From NCBI GenBank assembly GCA_014378765.1, contig JACMNA010000114.1:1-63595 (forward strand): DNA of 63,595 bases, given 5' to 3'. Below, one piece after another: positions 1 through 8,762 of the stretch. A program made the translations under genes and the position numbers. This stretch comes from Bdellovibrio sp. Its GTDB lineage: Bacteria; Bdellovibrionota; Bdellovibrionia; Bdellovibrionales; Bdellovibrionaceae. Below the pieces are notes generated by a model. The model made no database searches, had not been told where the DNA came from, and worked only from the letters and a program-made list of their open reading frames with translations. The first letter of the stretch is position 1, and the number at the start of each line of letters is the position of its first letter.

Positions 1-58
1 GTAAATAATTTGGCTATCGGGCCCACACCCGCCCAACGCTTCAGCAAAGTTCGATTGA

Positions 59-826
59 TTACTGAAAAAGCTGCGAGCACTGGCGGCTAGTTTGAACGCT
101 GCGCTTGAGTGGTGGTTTTTGTGCGGAAAGATAATTCATTGTAGCAATCGGATGCCGGCTGTTAACGGCTTCAAAAATAATGTCAACGGCGCTTACTATT
201 TTTAACTTATCATTTCGCCATTCTTGTTCGGTCGTTGGATAGTACGGCCTTGTTTTTTCATCGGCCTTGCGGGCCCGCGCGATCGCGTCTGCAAAACTTG
301 CAGTGTCTTCGTAAGTACGGCCCAACCAAAGCACATTTTCTTCTTGGCCGGGCAACGTGTAGTTTGCGATATCATCGATCAGGAAAACTCTATTTAAATT
401 TGAGTTCACCTTCAAAAGATTTTTTTTAAATCTTTCCGAGAACGGGGCGCTGGCGGGCACGCCTTCAATTTCCACAAGATCTTCCTGATTTAAAATTAAG
501 TGCGTTTTGAAAGTCGCATCGTATTTTTGTATCTCCTGATAAATTACAGCGATTAATTCATTATTTCTATTTGAATTTCCTCCACTGTAAAATGAAACCC
601 GAAACCGAGGGTCGCGGTGCAATCTAACTAATTGCTGAATGGCGCCAGCACTGATGCGGTAAGGCTGCAGGCCAATGCGAATGACTCCCGTTTTGTCGCG
701 AGCAGCCATCGACTCGGTGGTCTTGTTCACAAGCGTCCAATCAAGGTCGAAAACGACATCGAAGATCTCGCCTGGCTTCGCAAAGCTTAAGGACGCGAAT
801 AAAAAGTAAATTAAAAATAATTTCAC
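59..826 (-). CDS. Secreted HAD-superfamily phosphatase-like protein
   Basis: A 255-residue protein starting at GTG, with a hydrophobic signal peptide (about residues 1-16, ending LSFA). HAD motif I is FDLDWTLV (nucleophile Asp and the +2 Asp), motif II is the Ser in VSFYSGG, motif III a Lys in RFKKN, and motif IV the acidic pair in FLIDD. All four motifs are intact, so a phosphohydrolase active in the periplasm or outside the cell is likely; the substrate is not evident. It lies 142 bp downstream of the ComM-like gene on the same strand. No good Shine-Dalgarno precedes the GTG, so the start is less certain than the family. Confidence 0.8.
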   Translation of the reverse strand: MKLFLIYFLFASLSFAKPGEIFDVVFDLDWTLVNKTTESMAARDKTGVIRIGLQPYRISAGAIQQLVRLHRDPRFRVSFYSGGNSNRNNELIAVIYQEIQKYDATFKTHLILNQEDLVEIEGVPASAPFSERFKKNLLKVNSNLNRVFLIDDIANYTLPGQEENVLWLGRTYEDTASFADAIARARKADEKTRPYYPTTEQEWRNDKLKIVSAVDIIFEAVNSRHPIATMNYLSAQKPPLKRSVQTSRQCSQLFQ

Positions 827-968
827 GCAGTAATTAATTGCAACGAAAAGACCATAATTTATTAGGTAAAAACAACCTGATCTGACTTGAAGATCTGGTA
901 AGATAGAAAAAAATATACAGGGTCGACAGGTGGCTATTTGCTTGCCACTAGTCTCAAATTGAGATGCC

Positions 969-2351
969 TTAGCTCATTCCTTTTTCTAACTGCTGAAAAG
1001 GAATTGTAACCCACTTTTCAGCTCTATTATAATCATCAAAAGTGAGCGTGACTTCAGAAGTATTTTTTTCAGAATATCTTTCAAGGGCGTAAAGTCTGGC
1101 TAATTTTTCTAACTGATCACGTCGGCGTGCTGTTAGGTCAGCATAAAAAGTACTTATTACGGCATTCGTTTTAAAAATTTTTTCAAAACTTAAAAGTTTG
1201 TTCATTGCTTCTATTCTTTCATACACTTTATACCCTGAAATTTTTCGCTCACGCACCGGCGCCGTAAAAAAAAGTAGCCCAAACCGGTCTAATATAGGTC
1301 CCGACAATTTTTCTAGATAACGCGTGCATCTTAGCCGTGAGTACCGACAACTTAGATTTTTTTTGAGGGGCGTCCATTTGCCACAAGGGCATAGATTAGT
1401 CGTAGCAATCACGCGAAAGTTAGATTCGATTTCGCGATTGGCCGACCCGCGGGCTAGGCGTAATTTTTCGCCCGTCATGGGACCACGCAATGATTCTAAA
1501 ATTTCTGGATCGTACTCTAAGAATTCGTCCATTAACAACAGCCCGCCCTGCACCCGCTCAACCTCGCCTTCATAAAGATTTTGGCCGCCGCCTAAGAAGG
1601 CCGCCGGCGTAATGCTTGGGTGAGGCGCCACTAAGGGCCGCCAAGCCTGATGCCACCGCCCGACTTCAGTGTCGGTTGGTACGGGTAAAAAACTTAACAG
1701 CGATCTCGCGAGCGTTGATTTACCGGCGCCCGAGTCTCCGGCCAGTAAAGCGTGCGATTGCGAAGTCGCCGTTAAAAAAATAAATTCGGCTTCATCTTCT
1801 GAATAAAATCGTTCGAGACCTTCCTTTGGCCGAGTGAAAAAATTTTCGCAGAGTTCATTTTCATTTGTGGAAATTTCAAAATCTTTTATCTGTGACAGGC
1901 GAAATATTCGGTTTAAAGAGCTTTGCGAAGTCTCTGATTTTCGTCCGGATAAAAAAGTTTCATTTTTAAAATACGTGAGCTCGCCCCCAAGATCGGTCGG
2001 TTCATAAACGGTGCCGTCTAAACCTAACTCCCCATAAATAATCCAGTCGGGGCTTAAACTGTCGGGCGCAATCTGTTCGGTCTTTAGCAACAGACCCAAG
2101 GCCACCGCCAGTTCGACGCCCCTTGAACTTTTTCTTAAGTGATTGGGTTTTATGTTCACGATCATTTGGCTGGTCACCGGAAATTTGTATCCACTATTTT
2201 TAAGCGCTGACTTAATTCGGTAAAAACTTTCTTTAATTTGGCGATCCGGCAAGCCTAAAAAGTGAATTTGTGGAATACCCGGAATAAATTCGATCTCAAC
2301 GTCGGCGATTTCTAAACGATTACGATTTTGAATAAGTGATTTTAATTTCAT
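969..2351 (-). CDS. comM: ComM/YifB-family Mg-chelatase-like AAA+ ATPase
   Basis: 460 residues. The N-terminal ChlI-type domain (PGIPQIHFLGLPD; RGVELAVALGLLL) is followed by Walker A GDSGAGKS, Walker B GGLLLMDEF, and the family's Cys-rich stretch (CPCGKW...C...C) before SGPILDRFGL. This is the YifB/ComM architecture, slightly short compared with the usual ~500 residues. ComM helicases drive branch migration during integration of transformed DNA. The gene sits directly downstream of a Xer recombinase; topA/dprA neighbours, common elsewhere, are absent here. The ATG has no strong ribosome-binding site. Confidence 0.88.
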   Translation of the reverse strand: MKLKSLIQNRNRLEIADVEIEFIPGIPQIHFLGLPDRQIKESFYRIKSALKNSGYKFPVTSQMIVNIKPNHLRKSSRGVELAVALGLLLKTEQIAPDSLSPDWIIYGELGLDGTVYEPTDLGGELTYFKNETFLSGRKSETSQSSLNRIFRLSQIKDFEISTNENELCENFFTRPKEGLERFYSEDEAEFIFLTATSQSHALLAGDSGAGKSTLARSLLSFLPVPTDTEVGRWHQAWRPLVAPHPSITPAAFLGGGQNLYEGEVERVQGGLLLMDEFLEYDPEILESLRGPMTGEKLRLARGSANREIESNFRVIATTNLCPCGKWTPLKKNLSCRYSRLRCTRYLEKLSGPILDRFGLLFFTAPVRERKISGYKVYERIEAMNKLLSFEKIFKTNAVISTFYADLTARRRDQLEKLARLYALERYSEKNTSEVTLTFDDYNRAEKWVTIPFQQLEKGMS

Positions 2352-2398
2352 GGCAAAAGCCCATGCAATTAATTGGTAGAGAATTAGATATCTGTATT

Positions 2399-2425
2399 AG
2401 CGTTTGGCTTAATGGCCTTAACGCT
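2399..2425 (-). other. Hairpin between xer and comM
   Basis: A 27-nt inverted repeat (AGCGTT...GGC...GCC...AACGCT) fills the gap between the recombinase stop and the ComM-like start. There is no U-run on the minus strand, so it is not a convincing terminator. RNA processing or attenuation is possible. Confidence 0.35.
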
Positions 2426-2432
2426 TTTCGGA

Positions 2433-3320
2433 TTAAACTGAATGATCTTTCAATTTTGACAAAGGGTGGTGTTCATCAATAGCGCGAACGGCCGTATTGG
2501 TCGTCACGTTCGTGTAAACTTGCGTGGTTTGAATACTTGCATGACCCAACATAATTTGAATCGAGCGTAAATCAGCCCCACCCTCAAGTAAAGCGGTCGC
2601 ACAGCCGTGGCGAAAACGATGCGGATGCACGGGGTCCGAAAAACCCGCCTTCGTTGACCACGCAGCTAGCCAACGCCAGATATCTACACGCGAAGGTCGA
2701 TGCCCACGATCATTCAATAGCAATGCTTGATTCGAAGTTTGATCTTCACTCAAGTGAGGCCGCGCCTTCGTTAGATAAAGTTCAAGTGCGACGTACAAAG
2801 ACTCAGTAAGGGGAATAAGCCGCTCTTTGCGGCCTTTACCTAATACTTTCACCCAACGATCGGTCGCCGAAAAATCATTTAGATTAAGTCCAATTAATTC
2901 ACTAACCCGGCAGCCTAAACCATATAGAAACAATAGCGTCAATCGATTACGCAAAGTCTTGGCCAGATCTAAAGTTTCGCACGCCACAAACAATTTTTCA
3001 AATTCTTGCACGGTAATTGATTTTGGTAATGACGTTTTAACTTTGGGTGGACGCAGCTCGCGCAGTTCTGGGCATGGAACTCCCCGCGTTTCACAGTACT
3101 TTAAATAAGTTCGTACGCTGCTGATCACACGCGCCTGCGACCGAGTTGAAAGATGTTCTTTCTTCATGAAGTCAAAAAATTCAATTATGCGATCACTGGT
3201 TTCACGAAATTTTTTGTAAAGATCAAGATCACGGCGGTAAGCCATAATGGTGTTCAGTGAACGACCACGAACATTTTGTAGATCATCGAAGAAGTCAATC
3301 CAAAGAAGTTGTTGATCCAT
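2433..3320 (-). CDS. Tyrosine recombinase of XerC/XerD type
   Basis: 295 residues, the normal Xer length. The N-terminal SAM-like core-binding domain (about 1-95, containing LNTIMAYRRDL) is followed by a catalytic domain with the full set of residues: Arg in GLGCRVSELI, Lys in GKGRKERLIPL, HxxR in HPHRFRHG, His in MLGHAS, and the Tyr nucleophile in TTQVYTNV. XerC/XerD resolve chromosome dimers at dif. I see no dif-like site or mobile-element boundary here, so a housekeeping Xer is more likely than a phage integrase. Its partner is not in the window, so C versus D cannot be decided. Confidence 0.9.
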   Translation of the reverse strand: MDQQLLWIDFFDDLQNVRGRSLNTIMAYRRDLDLYKKFRETSDRIIEFFDFMKKEHLSTRSQARVISSVRTYLKYCETRGVPCPELRELRPPKVKTSLPKSITVQEFEKLFVACETLDLAKTLRNRLTLLFLYGLGCRVSELIGLNLNDFSATDRWVKVLGKGRKERLIPLTESLYVALELYLTKARPHLSEDQTSNQALLLNDRGHRPSRVDIWRWLAAWSTKAGFSDPVHPHRFRHGCATALLEGGADLRSIQIMLGHASIQTTQVYTNVTTNTAVRAIDEHHPLSKLKDHSV

Positions 3321-3374
3321 AGCAACTATTTGAAACGAAAACTTTTCAGATGTCTAGACATATTAACAAACAAA

Positions 3375-3411
3375 AAAGCCTCGTGCGAGTTGGCTCTTCG
3401 CACGAGGCTTT
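3375..3411 (-). terminator. Rho-independent terminator of the 3535-4287 lipoprotein gene
   Basis: A perfect 14-bp stem (AAAGCCTCGTGCGA / TCGCACGAGGCTTT) with a 9-nt loop, followed on the minus strand by a run of T. It separates the lipoprotein gene from the recombinase gene. Confidence 0.88.
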
Positions 3412-3439
3412 AGGAAAAATGAATTTTACCTCACACACT

Positions 3440-3543
3440 TACTGCACCGGTTTAGCTACGTGCTACTGCACCGGTTTAGCTACGTGCTACTGCACCGGTT
3501 TAGCTACGTGCTACTGCACCGGTTTAGCTACGTGCTACTGCAC
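3440..3543. repeat. 24-bp tandem repeat, four perfect copies plus an 8-bp partial
   Basis: Identical units begin at 3440, 3464, 3488 and 3512, with a partial at 3536-3543. The partial is the last codons and TAG stop of the lipoprotein gene, so each unit re-copies the gene's stop in frame. The period is a multiple of three. The array lies between the stop and the terminator stem and will be part of the mRNA 3' UTR. Confidence 0.97.
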
Positions 3544-4287
3544 GATCAACGACATCTGACAGGCATAACCATTCACCGATTCGATTGATACGTTGGCGAA
3601 TAAGCGACCCGTTGATGATCCGTAATTAGGTTGACCGTTACCGTATGAAGTTAATTGCCCTTGCGTTAATGATAAATTAATTGTTGCGGGACCGATCGCT
3701 TGCATACGCACGTTAGAAACAAAAGTTCCGCCCCACGTTCCTGGCATCACGGAATTTAAGATGTAAATTCCGTTTGGAATTTGGCAGTAACCCAAGTTAA
3801 GCACTTGAGAAATGTTAAGCGTTCCCGTTACTCCGATTGAACCATAGTAATTAGTCGGCCCGGTTTGATAACTGCCGTTAGCGAATCCACCATTGTAGGC
3901 ATAGCCTTGATTGTTTTGTGGATAGGCTGAGTACGGTTGCTGATAACTCTGATAGCCACCTTGGTAAGGCGCTTGGTTAGTTTGTGGGTAACCTTGATAT
4001 CCACCTTGATAAGGTTGCTGATTAGCCGGCTGTCCGTTCAACGATAGAAATGACCAATTAAAAATTATCGTATTATAATACCCAGATGATTCTGCGGTAT
4101 AAATTGCGTTTCCACCGACGTTATTTGTTGGTATGCCGCTCACGCAAGCCACGTTGCCACCACAAGGTATCGCGACCGGAGCATTATTATTATTTCCACC
4201 ACCTTTACCGCCGCAAGCAGCTAGAGCCATGAAAATGGTGGCTACTAGCAAGCCACCCGAGAAGCGTAAAAAGTTTTTGTGTTTCAT
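3535..4287 (-). CDS. Secreted lipoprotein with Gln/Tyr/Gly/Pro-rich repeats
   Basis: 250 residues. Signal peptide with lipobox LAAC (Cys25), then a Gly/Asn linker. A low-complexity central part (DNA about 3890-4030) has repeated QPYQGGYQ, QAPYQGGYQ and YPQNNQGY units, and a C-terminal half is more globular. A good AAGGAG site precedes the ATG. It is the second gene after a similar-sized lipoprotein (29 bp gap) and probably cotranscribed. The repeat tract resembles flexible, sticky surface segments, but I do not recognise a family and assign no function. The 3' end runs into a 24-bp tandem repeat. Confidence 0.85.
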   Translation of the reverse strand: MKHKNFLRFSGGLLVATIFMALAACGGKGGGNNNNAPVAIPCGGNVACVSGIPTNNVGGNAIYTAESSGYYNTIIFNWSFLSLNGQPANQQPYQGGYQGYPQTNQAPYQGGYQSYQQPYSAYPQNNQGYAYNGGFANGSYQTGPTNYYGSIGVTGTLNISQVLNLGYCQIPNGIYILNSVMPGTWGGTFVSNVRMQAIGPATINLSLTQGQLTSYGNGQPNYGSSTGRLFANVSIESVNGYACQMSLIVQ

Positions 4288-4316
4288 AAAATCTCCTTAA
4301 ATAATATTTTAAAAAA

Positions 4317-5165
4317 TTATTGAATGTTAAAGCCATTCTTTATACTTAATCCCGTAAAAGTTCCTAAGGCCGTGTAACCCGCGCCCGCGCCAGGAGCCAA
4401 GGCCGTCTTCTGTTGAATCTCGCCCGATCGGCAATCATATGGACCTAAGTAAACGAACCAACAATGACGAGCGCGCTCGTATGATTGCGGAGCGCCACCA
4501 TAACTTTGATACCAAGGACCATCCGTATTTCTTGGCGCCGTAAAGTTTTTAAAATAAACGGTACCTTTATAAGTCGAAGCTGCAATCGGATCAGCATCGC
4601 CGCCCGTTGATGCAGCTTTTTCTGGCTCTAGAGATAAAACAATTGCACCGTAAGAATCTTCAAACTGACCGGTGAATACTAAACGATTACTTAAATTGAA
4701 CCAGTAATTATAAGCTGATTCTAAAGCATCGTTATCATACATACGGGCGGCACTTAAATTACGACCCGTACCTGATTGAAAGATTCCATCAAATTGCATT
4801 CCGTTATCAATGTAAGATATTGTAACTTGTCCGGCATAACGACCCGATTCAACCTGTGATAAATTCACATTAACACGGAAATTAGTTGGCGCGTTCAAAG
4901 GATGAGTCGCCACATACTTGTTCATAACCGTCAGACTGTTTGGAATAAACACCGCCGTTGCGCCGCCATTAGTCGTTGGAGTTAAACTTGTATTTGGACC
5001 GGTCGCTCCGATTGGAGCCGGCGGATCAATAATAACGGCGGGCACGGTTGCCTGCGTGGGAGCGTTATTATCATTTGATTGAGATTTGGATTTAGAACAT
5101 CCAACGCTCATCAAACCCATCATTCCTAGAGCCATCGTCAGAGTGATAAGTTGTGTTGTTTTCAT
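4317..5165 (-). CDS. Lipoprotein of unknown function
   Basis: 282 residues. Type II signal peptide with lipobox MSVGC (Cys23), then a Ser/Lys/Asn/Pro-rich linker and a mixed beta-rich body without a motif I recognise. Strong AAGGAAGG ribosome-binding site. It lies upstream of the repeat-containing lipoprotein and probably forms a two-gene unit ending at the terminator near 3375. Upstream, a short imperfect hairpin (CTTAG/CTAAG, about 5178-5195) lies close to the ribosome-binding site and might modulate translation. Retention in the outer membrane is the default expectation because the +2 residue is Ser. Confidence 0.82.
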   Translation of the reverse strand: MKTTQLITLTMALGMMGLMSVGCSKSKSQSNDNNAPTQATVPAVIIDPPAPIGATGPNTSLTPTTNGGATAVFIPNSLTVMNKYVATHPLNAPTNFRVNVNLSQVESGRYAGQVTISYIDNGMQFDGIFQSGTGRNLSAARMYDNDALESAYNYWFNLSNRLVFTGQFEDSYGAIVLSLEPEKAASTGGDADPIAASTYKGTVYFKNFTAPRNTDGPWYQSYGGAPQSYERARHCWFVYLGPYDCRSGEIQQKTALAPGAGAGYTALGTFTGLSIKNGFNIQ

Positions 5166-5339
5166 AAAACCTTCCTTTGCCTTAGTACTTTGCTAAGCGC
5201 ATGCCGGTCTTAAGTGATTTGCTAAAGGCTTGATTTAGCCGATGAAAAAGGCTCGTGTATCAAATTAAAACGCACGAAAAATTAGGGTATTGAGCGAGAG
5301 TTACAAAAAGCGCTAACAGTCATTTCAGAATGAGATGTT

Positions 5340-6377
5340 TTAATTCGAGACAAAGTCCGAAGTCAGCAATTGCGTCAGACGAATTTCATTCTGAGAAATT
5401 TGCGCTTTTGGATAATAGTGCCCTAGAATTTGTACGTAAGAAACGCCGCGCTTTGCCTGCTCGGAAGCGCCGTGCTGGCAAAGGCCGGCGCCGTGACCGT
5501 AACCGCGGCCTGATATGACGATGTTTTCCTTATCAAAGCTAATTTTTTCGGGCGAGTTTTTTATCGCTGAAAAACCAAAAGTCTCGCGCAGTTTCTGTAC
5601 CGTAAAGTCACCGGTTCCAACTTGAATAGATTTGATTCGGTCTTTGAAAAAGAATAACGCCGTAGTCGGATTTAAAATGTCTTGATTCAATTTGGCGAAG
5701 AATTCATCCTTCGAAATAGTAAAACTCCATTGATTTAATTTTCTTTGACCACACCACGGGTCACGTGCGACCCCACTATCGACGGCTTTTTCCCATACTT
5801 GCGAGGCCGGAATTGTTTGCCCGCCGCAATCAGCATGGTAAAAGGCCTTTAGAATAAAACCATTTCTATCTTTCAAAACGGTGTTTTCGGTTTCAAGCGT
5901 GGCCTGCAGGGCGCGATTTGATTCGGGCATGGTGAAAACCTGATCGGCCTGATTCGATTCAAGATGAAAAACTTTATGTTTACGTTCTTTCATTCGGGCC
6001 AGCGCGAATGATCGCGCGACGACTGCTTGCGCTTTCAAGGCTTCCATCGGCCACTCCAATGGCATTTCGCCGGTGATGACACCGGCAATGTAGGTATTAA
6101 AATCAACCACCGAGATTACGTCGTAATTGCCATCTAATTTTTTCACTATTAAGTTTTCGCTAGGTAATATTTTATTTTGCAAAACTAGGTTATCGCCTTG
6201 CAACCGCCACATCGTCTCGCTAACTCTTTTTATTTTAGCTTTATTAATCGTCGGAAATTCAGTCAGGCCTTTAAACAGTCTTATTCGCACGGTGGCGGGA
6301 TTGATTTGCGCTAAGGCCGCCGAACCCATGAACATAAAACCTAGCCATATCGAAAGGGTCAGCACGCTTTTTCGCAT
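5340..6377 (-). CDS. SpoIID/LytB-domain peptidoglycan-acting protein
   Basis: 345 residues with a Sec signal peptide (ending AALAQ). The SpoIID domain is clear: YIAGVITGEMPLEWP, LKAQAVVARSFAL, AFYHADCGGQT, and the C-terminal GRGYGHGAGLCQHGA followed by a HYYP motif. The conserved Glu in GEMP corresponds to the catalytic acid of SpoIID lytic transglycosylases acting on denuded glycan. In a non-sporulating Gram-negative, such proteins are thought to remodel wall in division or, in predators, prey wall; that role is inference. It lies 66 bp after the small uvrC-coupled gene on the same strand. Confidence 0.88.
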   Translation of the reverse strand: MRKSVLTLSIWLGFMFMGSAALAQINPATVRIRLFKGLTEFPTINKAKIKRVSETMWRLQGDNLVLQNKILPSENLIVKKLDGNYDVISVVDFNTYIAGVITGEMPLEWPMEALKAQAVVARSFALARMKERKHKVFHLESNQADQVFTMPESNRALQATLETENTVLKDRNGFILKAFYHADCGGQTIPASQVWEKAVDSGVARDPWCGQRKLNQWSFTISKDEFFAKLNQDILNPTTALFFFKDRIKSIQVGTGDFTVQKLRETFGFSAIKNSPEKISFDKENIVISGRGYGHGAGLCQHGASEQAKRGVSYVQILGHYYPKAQISQNEIRLTQLLTSDFVSN

Positions 6378-6443
6378 GCCCTATTGCAGCCGTGGCCCGG
6401 CGGTTAGGCTAGGTCGATTTTGCCTAGCTCTTGCAATCACTTC

Positions 6444-6866
6444 CTAGGTCGAGCTTTTCGATTCATTTTTCGACTGAAAAAAGAGCAATACTTTTTGCAG
6501 ATCATCCCAGGCGACTTTTTTAAGCGCCGTATTCTGCAAAAGAACGCGGGGCGAAAGGGTGTGAATATCATTAGCGTCGGTTGTGCCCGCAGGAGGCTTT
6601 TGGTCGGTTAAGCAAACCCGAATTTGATATTTTATTTTCTTTGGATCGTTAAAATCTAGAAGGTGCATTTGCAACAACGGAACTTTCAGGGCTAATAACA
6701 TTTTTTGTAGCAAATTTTTTTCGGCCGCGGTGTAACTTAAATAATCTTGAACGTAGATGATTAATGGAACTTCAAGCTCGGGCTCAACCACCGCTGGCAT
6801 TGCGAAAAGCGACTGCACGCCTAAAACTTCGCGTACGTAATCTAAATAATCTTTTTTAGAGCTCAT
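6444..6866 (-). CDS. Small protein of unknown function, coupled to uvrC
   Basis: 140 residues from the ATG at 6866, which overlaps the last 11 nt of uvrC; a GTG-side extension to 6893 is possible but unnecessary. No signal peptide or membrane segment. The body reads as an alternating alpha/beta fold (VPLIIYVQDYL, LLQKMLLALKVPLL, IRVCLTDQ), a pattern reminiscent of HolD-like or uracil-DNA-glycosylase-like folds. That resemblance is weak and unproven. Tight coupling to uvrC suggests a cytoplasmic role, perhaps in DNA metabolism. The family is not recognised. Confidence 0.7.
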   Translation of the reverse strand: MSSKKDYLDYVREVLGVQSLFAMPAVVEPELEVPLIIYVQDYLSYTAAEKNLLQKMLLALKVPLLQMHLLDFNDPKKIKYQIRVCLTDQKPPAGTTDANDIHTLSPRVLLQNTALKKVAWDDLQKVLLFFQSKNESKSST

Positions 6867-8760
6867 CACTGACCTCAACCGATTCGCTTTCATTTAATTG
6901 CAGTAACACTCGCTCGGCTAAAACGCGATTGAAAGATTTAATCGACGCGATATCTTCAACTTCGGCCTCGCGTATACTTTCAACTGATTTAAATTTTTGT
7001 AGCAGCAGCATTTTTCGCTTTTCGCCTAAGCCCACAACGTAATCAAGCTCGCTTTCTAAAGTCGTTTGCTCGCGTAATTTGCGGTGATACGTAATTGCAA
7101 AGCGATGGGCTTCATCACGAATGCCCGTTAACACTTGGAACGCTTCGGTGTTGGTTTTAAAAACCACCGGGTTTGCGCGGCCTGGTAAATAAAATCTTTC
7201 TTCGGTGCCGGAAACCTCTTCGGCCTGAAAGTTTGATTGCGTGCGCGCTTTCGCTAAGCCCACGACCGGTATATGCATTTTATTTATCTCCTGCAAGATT
7301 TTTACGGCTTGCGAAAGTTGCCCTTTGCCACCATCGACTACAATTAATTGCGGCTCGTCGTATTCATCGTGCGTGAAGCGACGTTTTAAAACTTCGTACA
7401 TCGCGGCGAAATCATCGATGCCCGTGACAGTTTTTATTTTATAACGGCGGTAATGGTCTTTCACCGGCACGCCGTCTTCAAACACGACTTGGCTGGCGAC
7501 CGTTTCGGCCCCTTGAAAATGCGAAATATCAAAACACTCAATGCGGTACGGGCGTTTTGGTAAGTTCAACTTATTTTGAATTTCATCAAGGCCTTTGCGC
7601 TTTTCTTCGTCGGTCGAAACGTGTTTATCAAAATGCGCTTTCGCGTTTTGTTCGGCCATTTCTATTAACGCCTGACATTTATTATCAGTTGAATAACGAA
7701 CCGTCACCTTTTGCCCCGACCGTTCTTTCAGAACATCTTGCAAGAGCCGGTGAATATCGTTACCCAGATCAATAGATAAAAGCACGTCGTCCGGAATATA
7801 GTTGTCGGCGTAGTACTGATTTAAAAACGAAGCTAACCACTCACGCGGGTCTTCGCCTTTGCTATTTGGATTAATATTCGTCAGAAAGTGCGGGCGATTA
7901 CCGATAACCCTTCCGGCACGAATATGAATGGTCTCAATTAAAACTCCACGCTCGTCGCCGTAAAAGCCAATTGCGTCTTGATCTTTTTCACTGGCGTCGT
8001 TAACAATCGTTTGTTTTTCAATAATATTTTTTATAGAAAACATTGAATCACGCATTTTGGCGGCGACTTCGAACTTTTCTTCACCGGCCGCCACGTGCAT
8101 TTTCTTTTCTAAATCTTTAATTAATTTTTTACTGCGACCTTTTAAAAAATCTTTAGCGCCTTCAACGTCTGATTTATAATCGTCTTGCGAAATATAATTC
8201 ACGCAAGGAGCCGTACAACGTCCAATTTGATAAGTCATGCACGGGCGCGTGCGTGACTTAAAAACGCTATCCGTACAATCACGAATTTTAAAAAGGCGAT
8301 TTAAAAACCTGATGGTTCCATATACGGCCCCACCCGACGTGAAGGGGCCAAAGTACAGACTGCCGTCTTTCTTAACTTTTCTAGAAAGATACAGCCGCGG
8401 ATAATCATTTTGCCAAGACAGCTGAATATACGGATAAGACTTGTCATCTTTAAGGCGAATATTATATTTAGGCCGGTGTTTTTTAATCAGCGAAGCTTCC
8501 AGTAAAAAAGCTTCGACCTCGGTTTTTGTTAATAAATATTCTACTTCGCAAATATTTTGCACCAGCGCGCGCGTTTTGGCTGAATGATCACGCGAGTCTA
8601 AAAAATAACTTTTAACGCGATTTCGTAAGTTCTTGGCTTTTCCGACGTAAATAATCTTATCTTGATTATTCTTCATCAAGTACACCCCGCTTTGCGTGGG
8701 GTAATCTTTAACCTTTTCTTTTATTTCATCAAAAAGGCTAATCTTGGTTTCGTCAGCCAT
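6856..8760 (-). CDS. uvrC: UvrC, excinuclease ABC subunit C
   Basis: 634 residues, close to the usual length. Order: N-terminal GIY-YIG nuclease (SGVYLMKN...IIYVGKAKNLRNR) for the 3' incision, a Cys cluster (CTD, CMTYQIGRCTAPC), a UVR motif (EEKFEVAAKMRDSM) for UvrB contact, an RNase H-like nuclease (ECFDISHFQG; VVDGGKGQL) for the 5' incision, and C-terminal helix-hairpin-helix motifs (VVGLGEKRKMLL; IASIKSFNRVLAERV). It starts 2 bp after uvrB ends and its 3' end overlaps the next small gene. Nucleotide-excision repair. Confidence 0.97.
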   Translation of the reverse strand: MADETKISLFDEIKEKVKDYPTQSGVYLMKNNQDKIIYVGKAKNLRNRVKSYFLDSRDHSAKTRALVQNICEVEYLLTKTEVEAFLLEASLIKKHRPKYNIRLKDDKSYPYIQLSWQNDYPRLYLSRKVKKDGSLYFGPFTSGGAVYGTIRFLNRLFKIRDCTDSVFKSRTRPCMTYQIGRCTAPCVNYISQDDYKSDVEGAKDFLKGRSKKLIKDLEKKMHVAAGEEKFEVAAKMRDSMFSIKNIIEKQTIVNDASEKDQDAIGFYGDERGVLIETIHIRAGRVIGNRPHFLTNINPNSKGEDPREWLASFLNQYYADNYIPDDVLLSIDLGNDIHRLLQDVLKERSGQKVTVRYSTDNKCQALIEMAEQNAKAHFDKHVSTDEEKRKGLDEIQNKLNLPKRPYRIECFDISHFQGAETVASQVVFEDGVPVKDHYRRYKIKTVTGIDDFAAMYEVLKRRFTHDEYDEPQLIVVDGGKGQLSQAVKILQEINKMHIPVVGLAKARTQSNFQAEEVSGTEERFYLPGRANPVVFKTNTEAFQVLTGIRDEAHRFAITYHRKLREQTTLESELDYVVGLGEKRKMLLLQKFKSVESIREAEVEDIASIKSFNRVLAERVLLQLNESESVEVSDEL

Positions 8761-8762
8761 GG

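Noticed and set aside
827-968. tRNA-like GTGGC/GCCAC stem in the gap before the HAD gene
   Set aside because: A lone 5-bp stem with a 9-nt loop; no cloverleaf, acceptor stem or T-arm.
2433-3320. Xer-type recombinase as a phage or integrative-element integrase
   Set aside because: Typical Xer length and motifs, no attachment repeats, tRNA target or cargo genes around it.
3350-3559. Plus-strand reading frame with CTGLATCY repeats
   Set aside because: It is only the translation of the 24-bp repeat array and terminator; no ribosome site and no conserved protein features.
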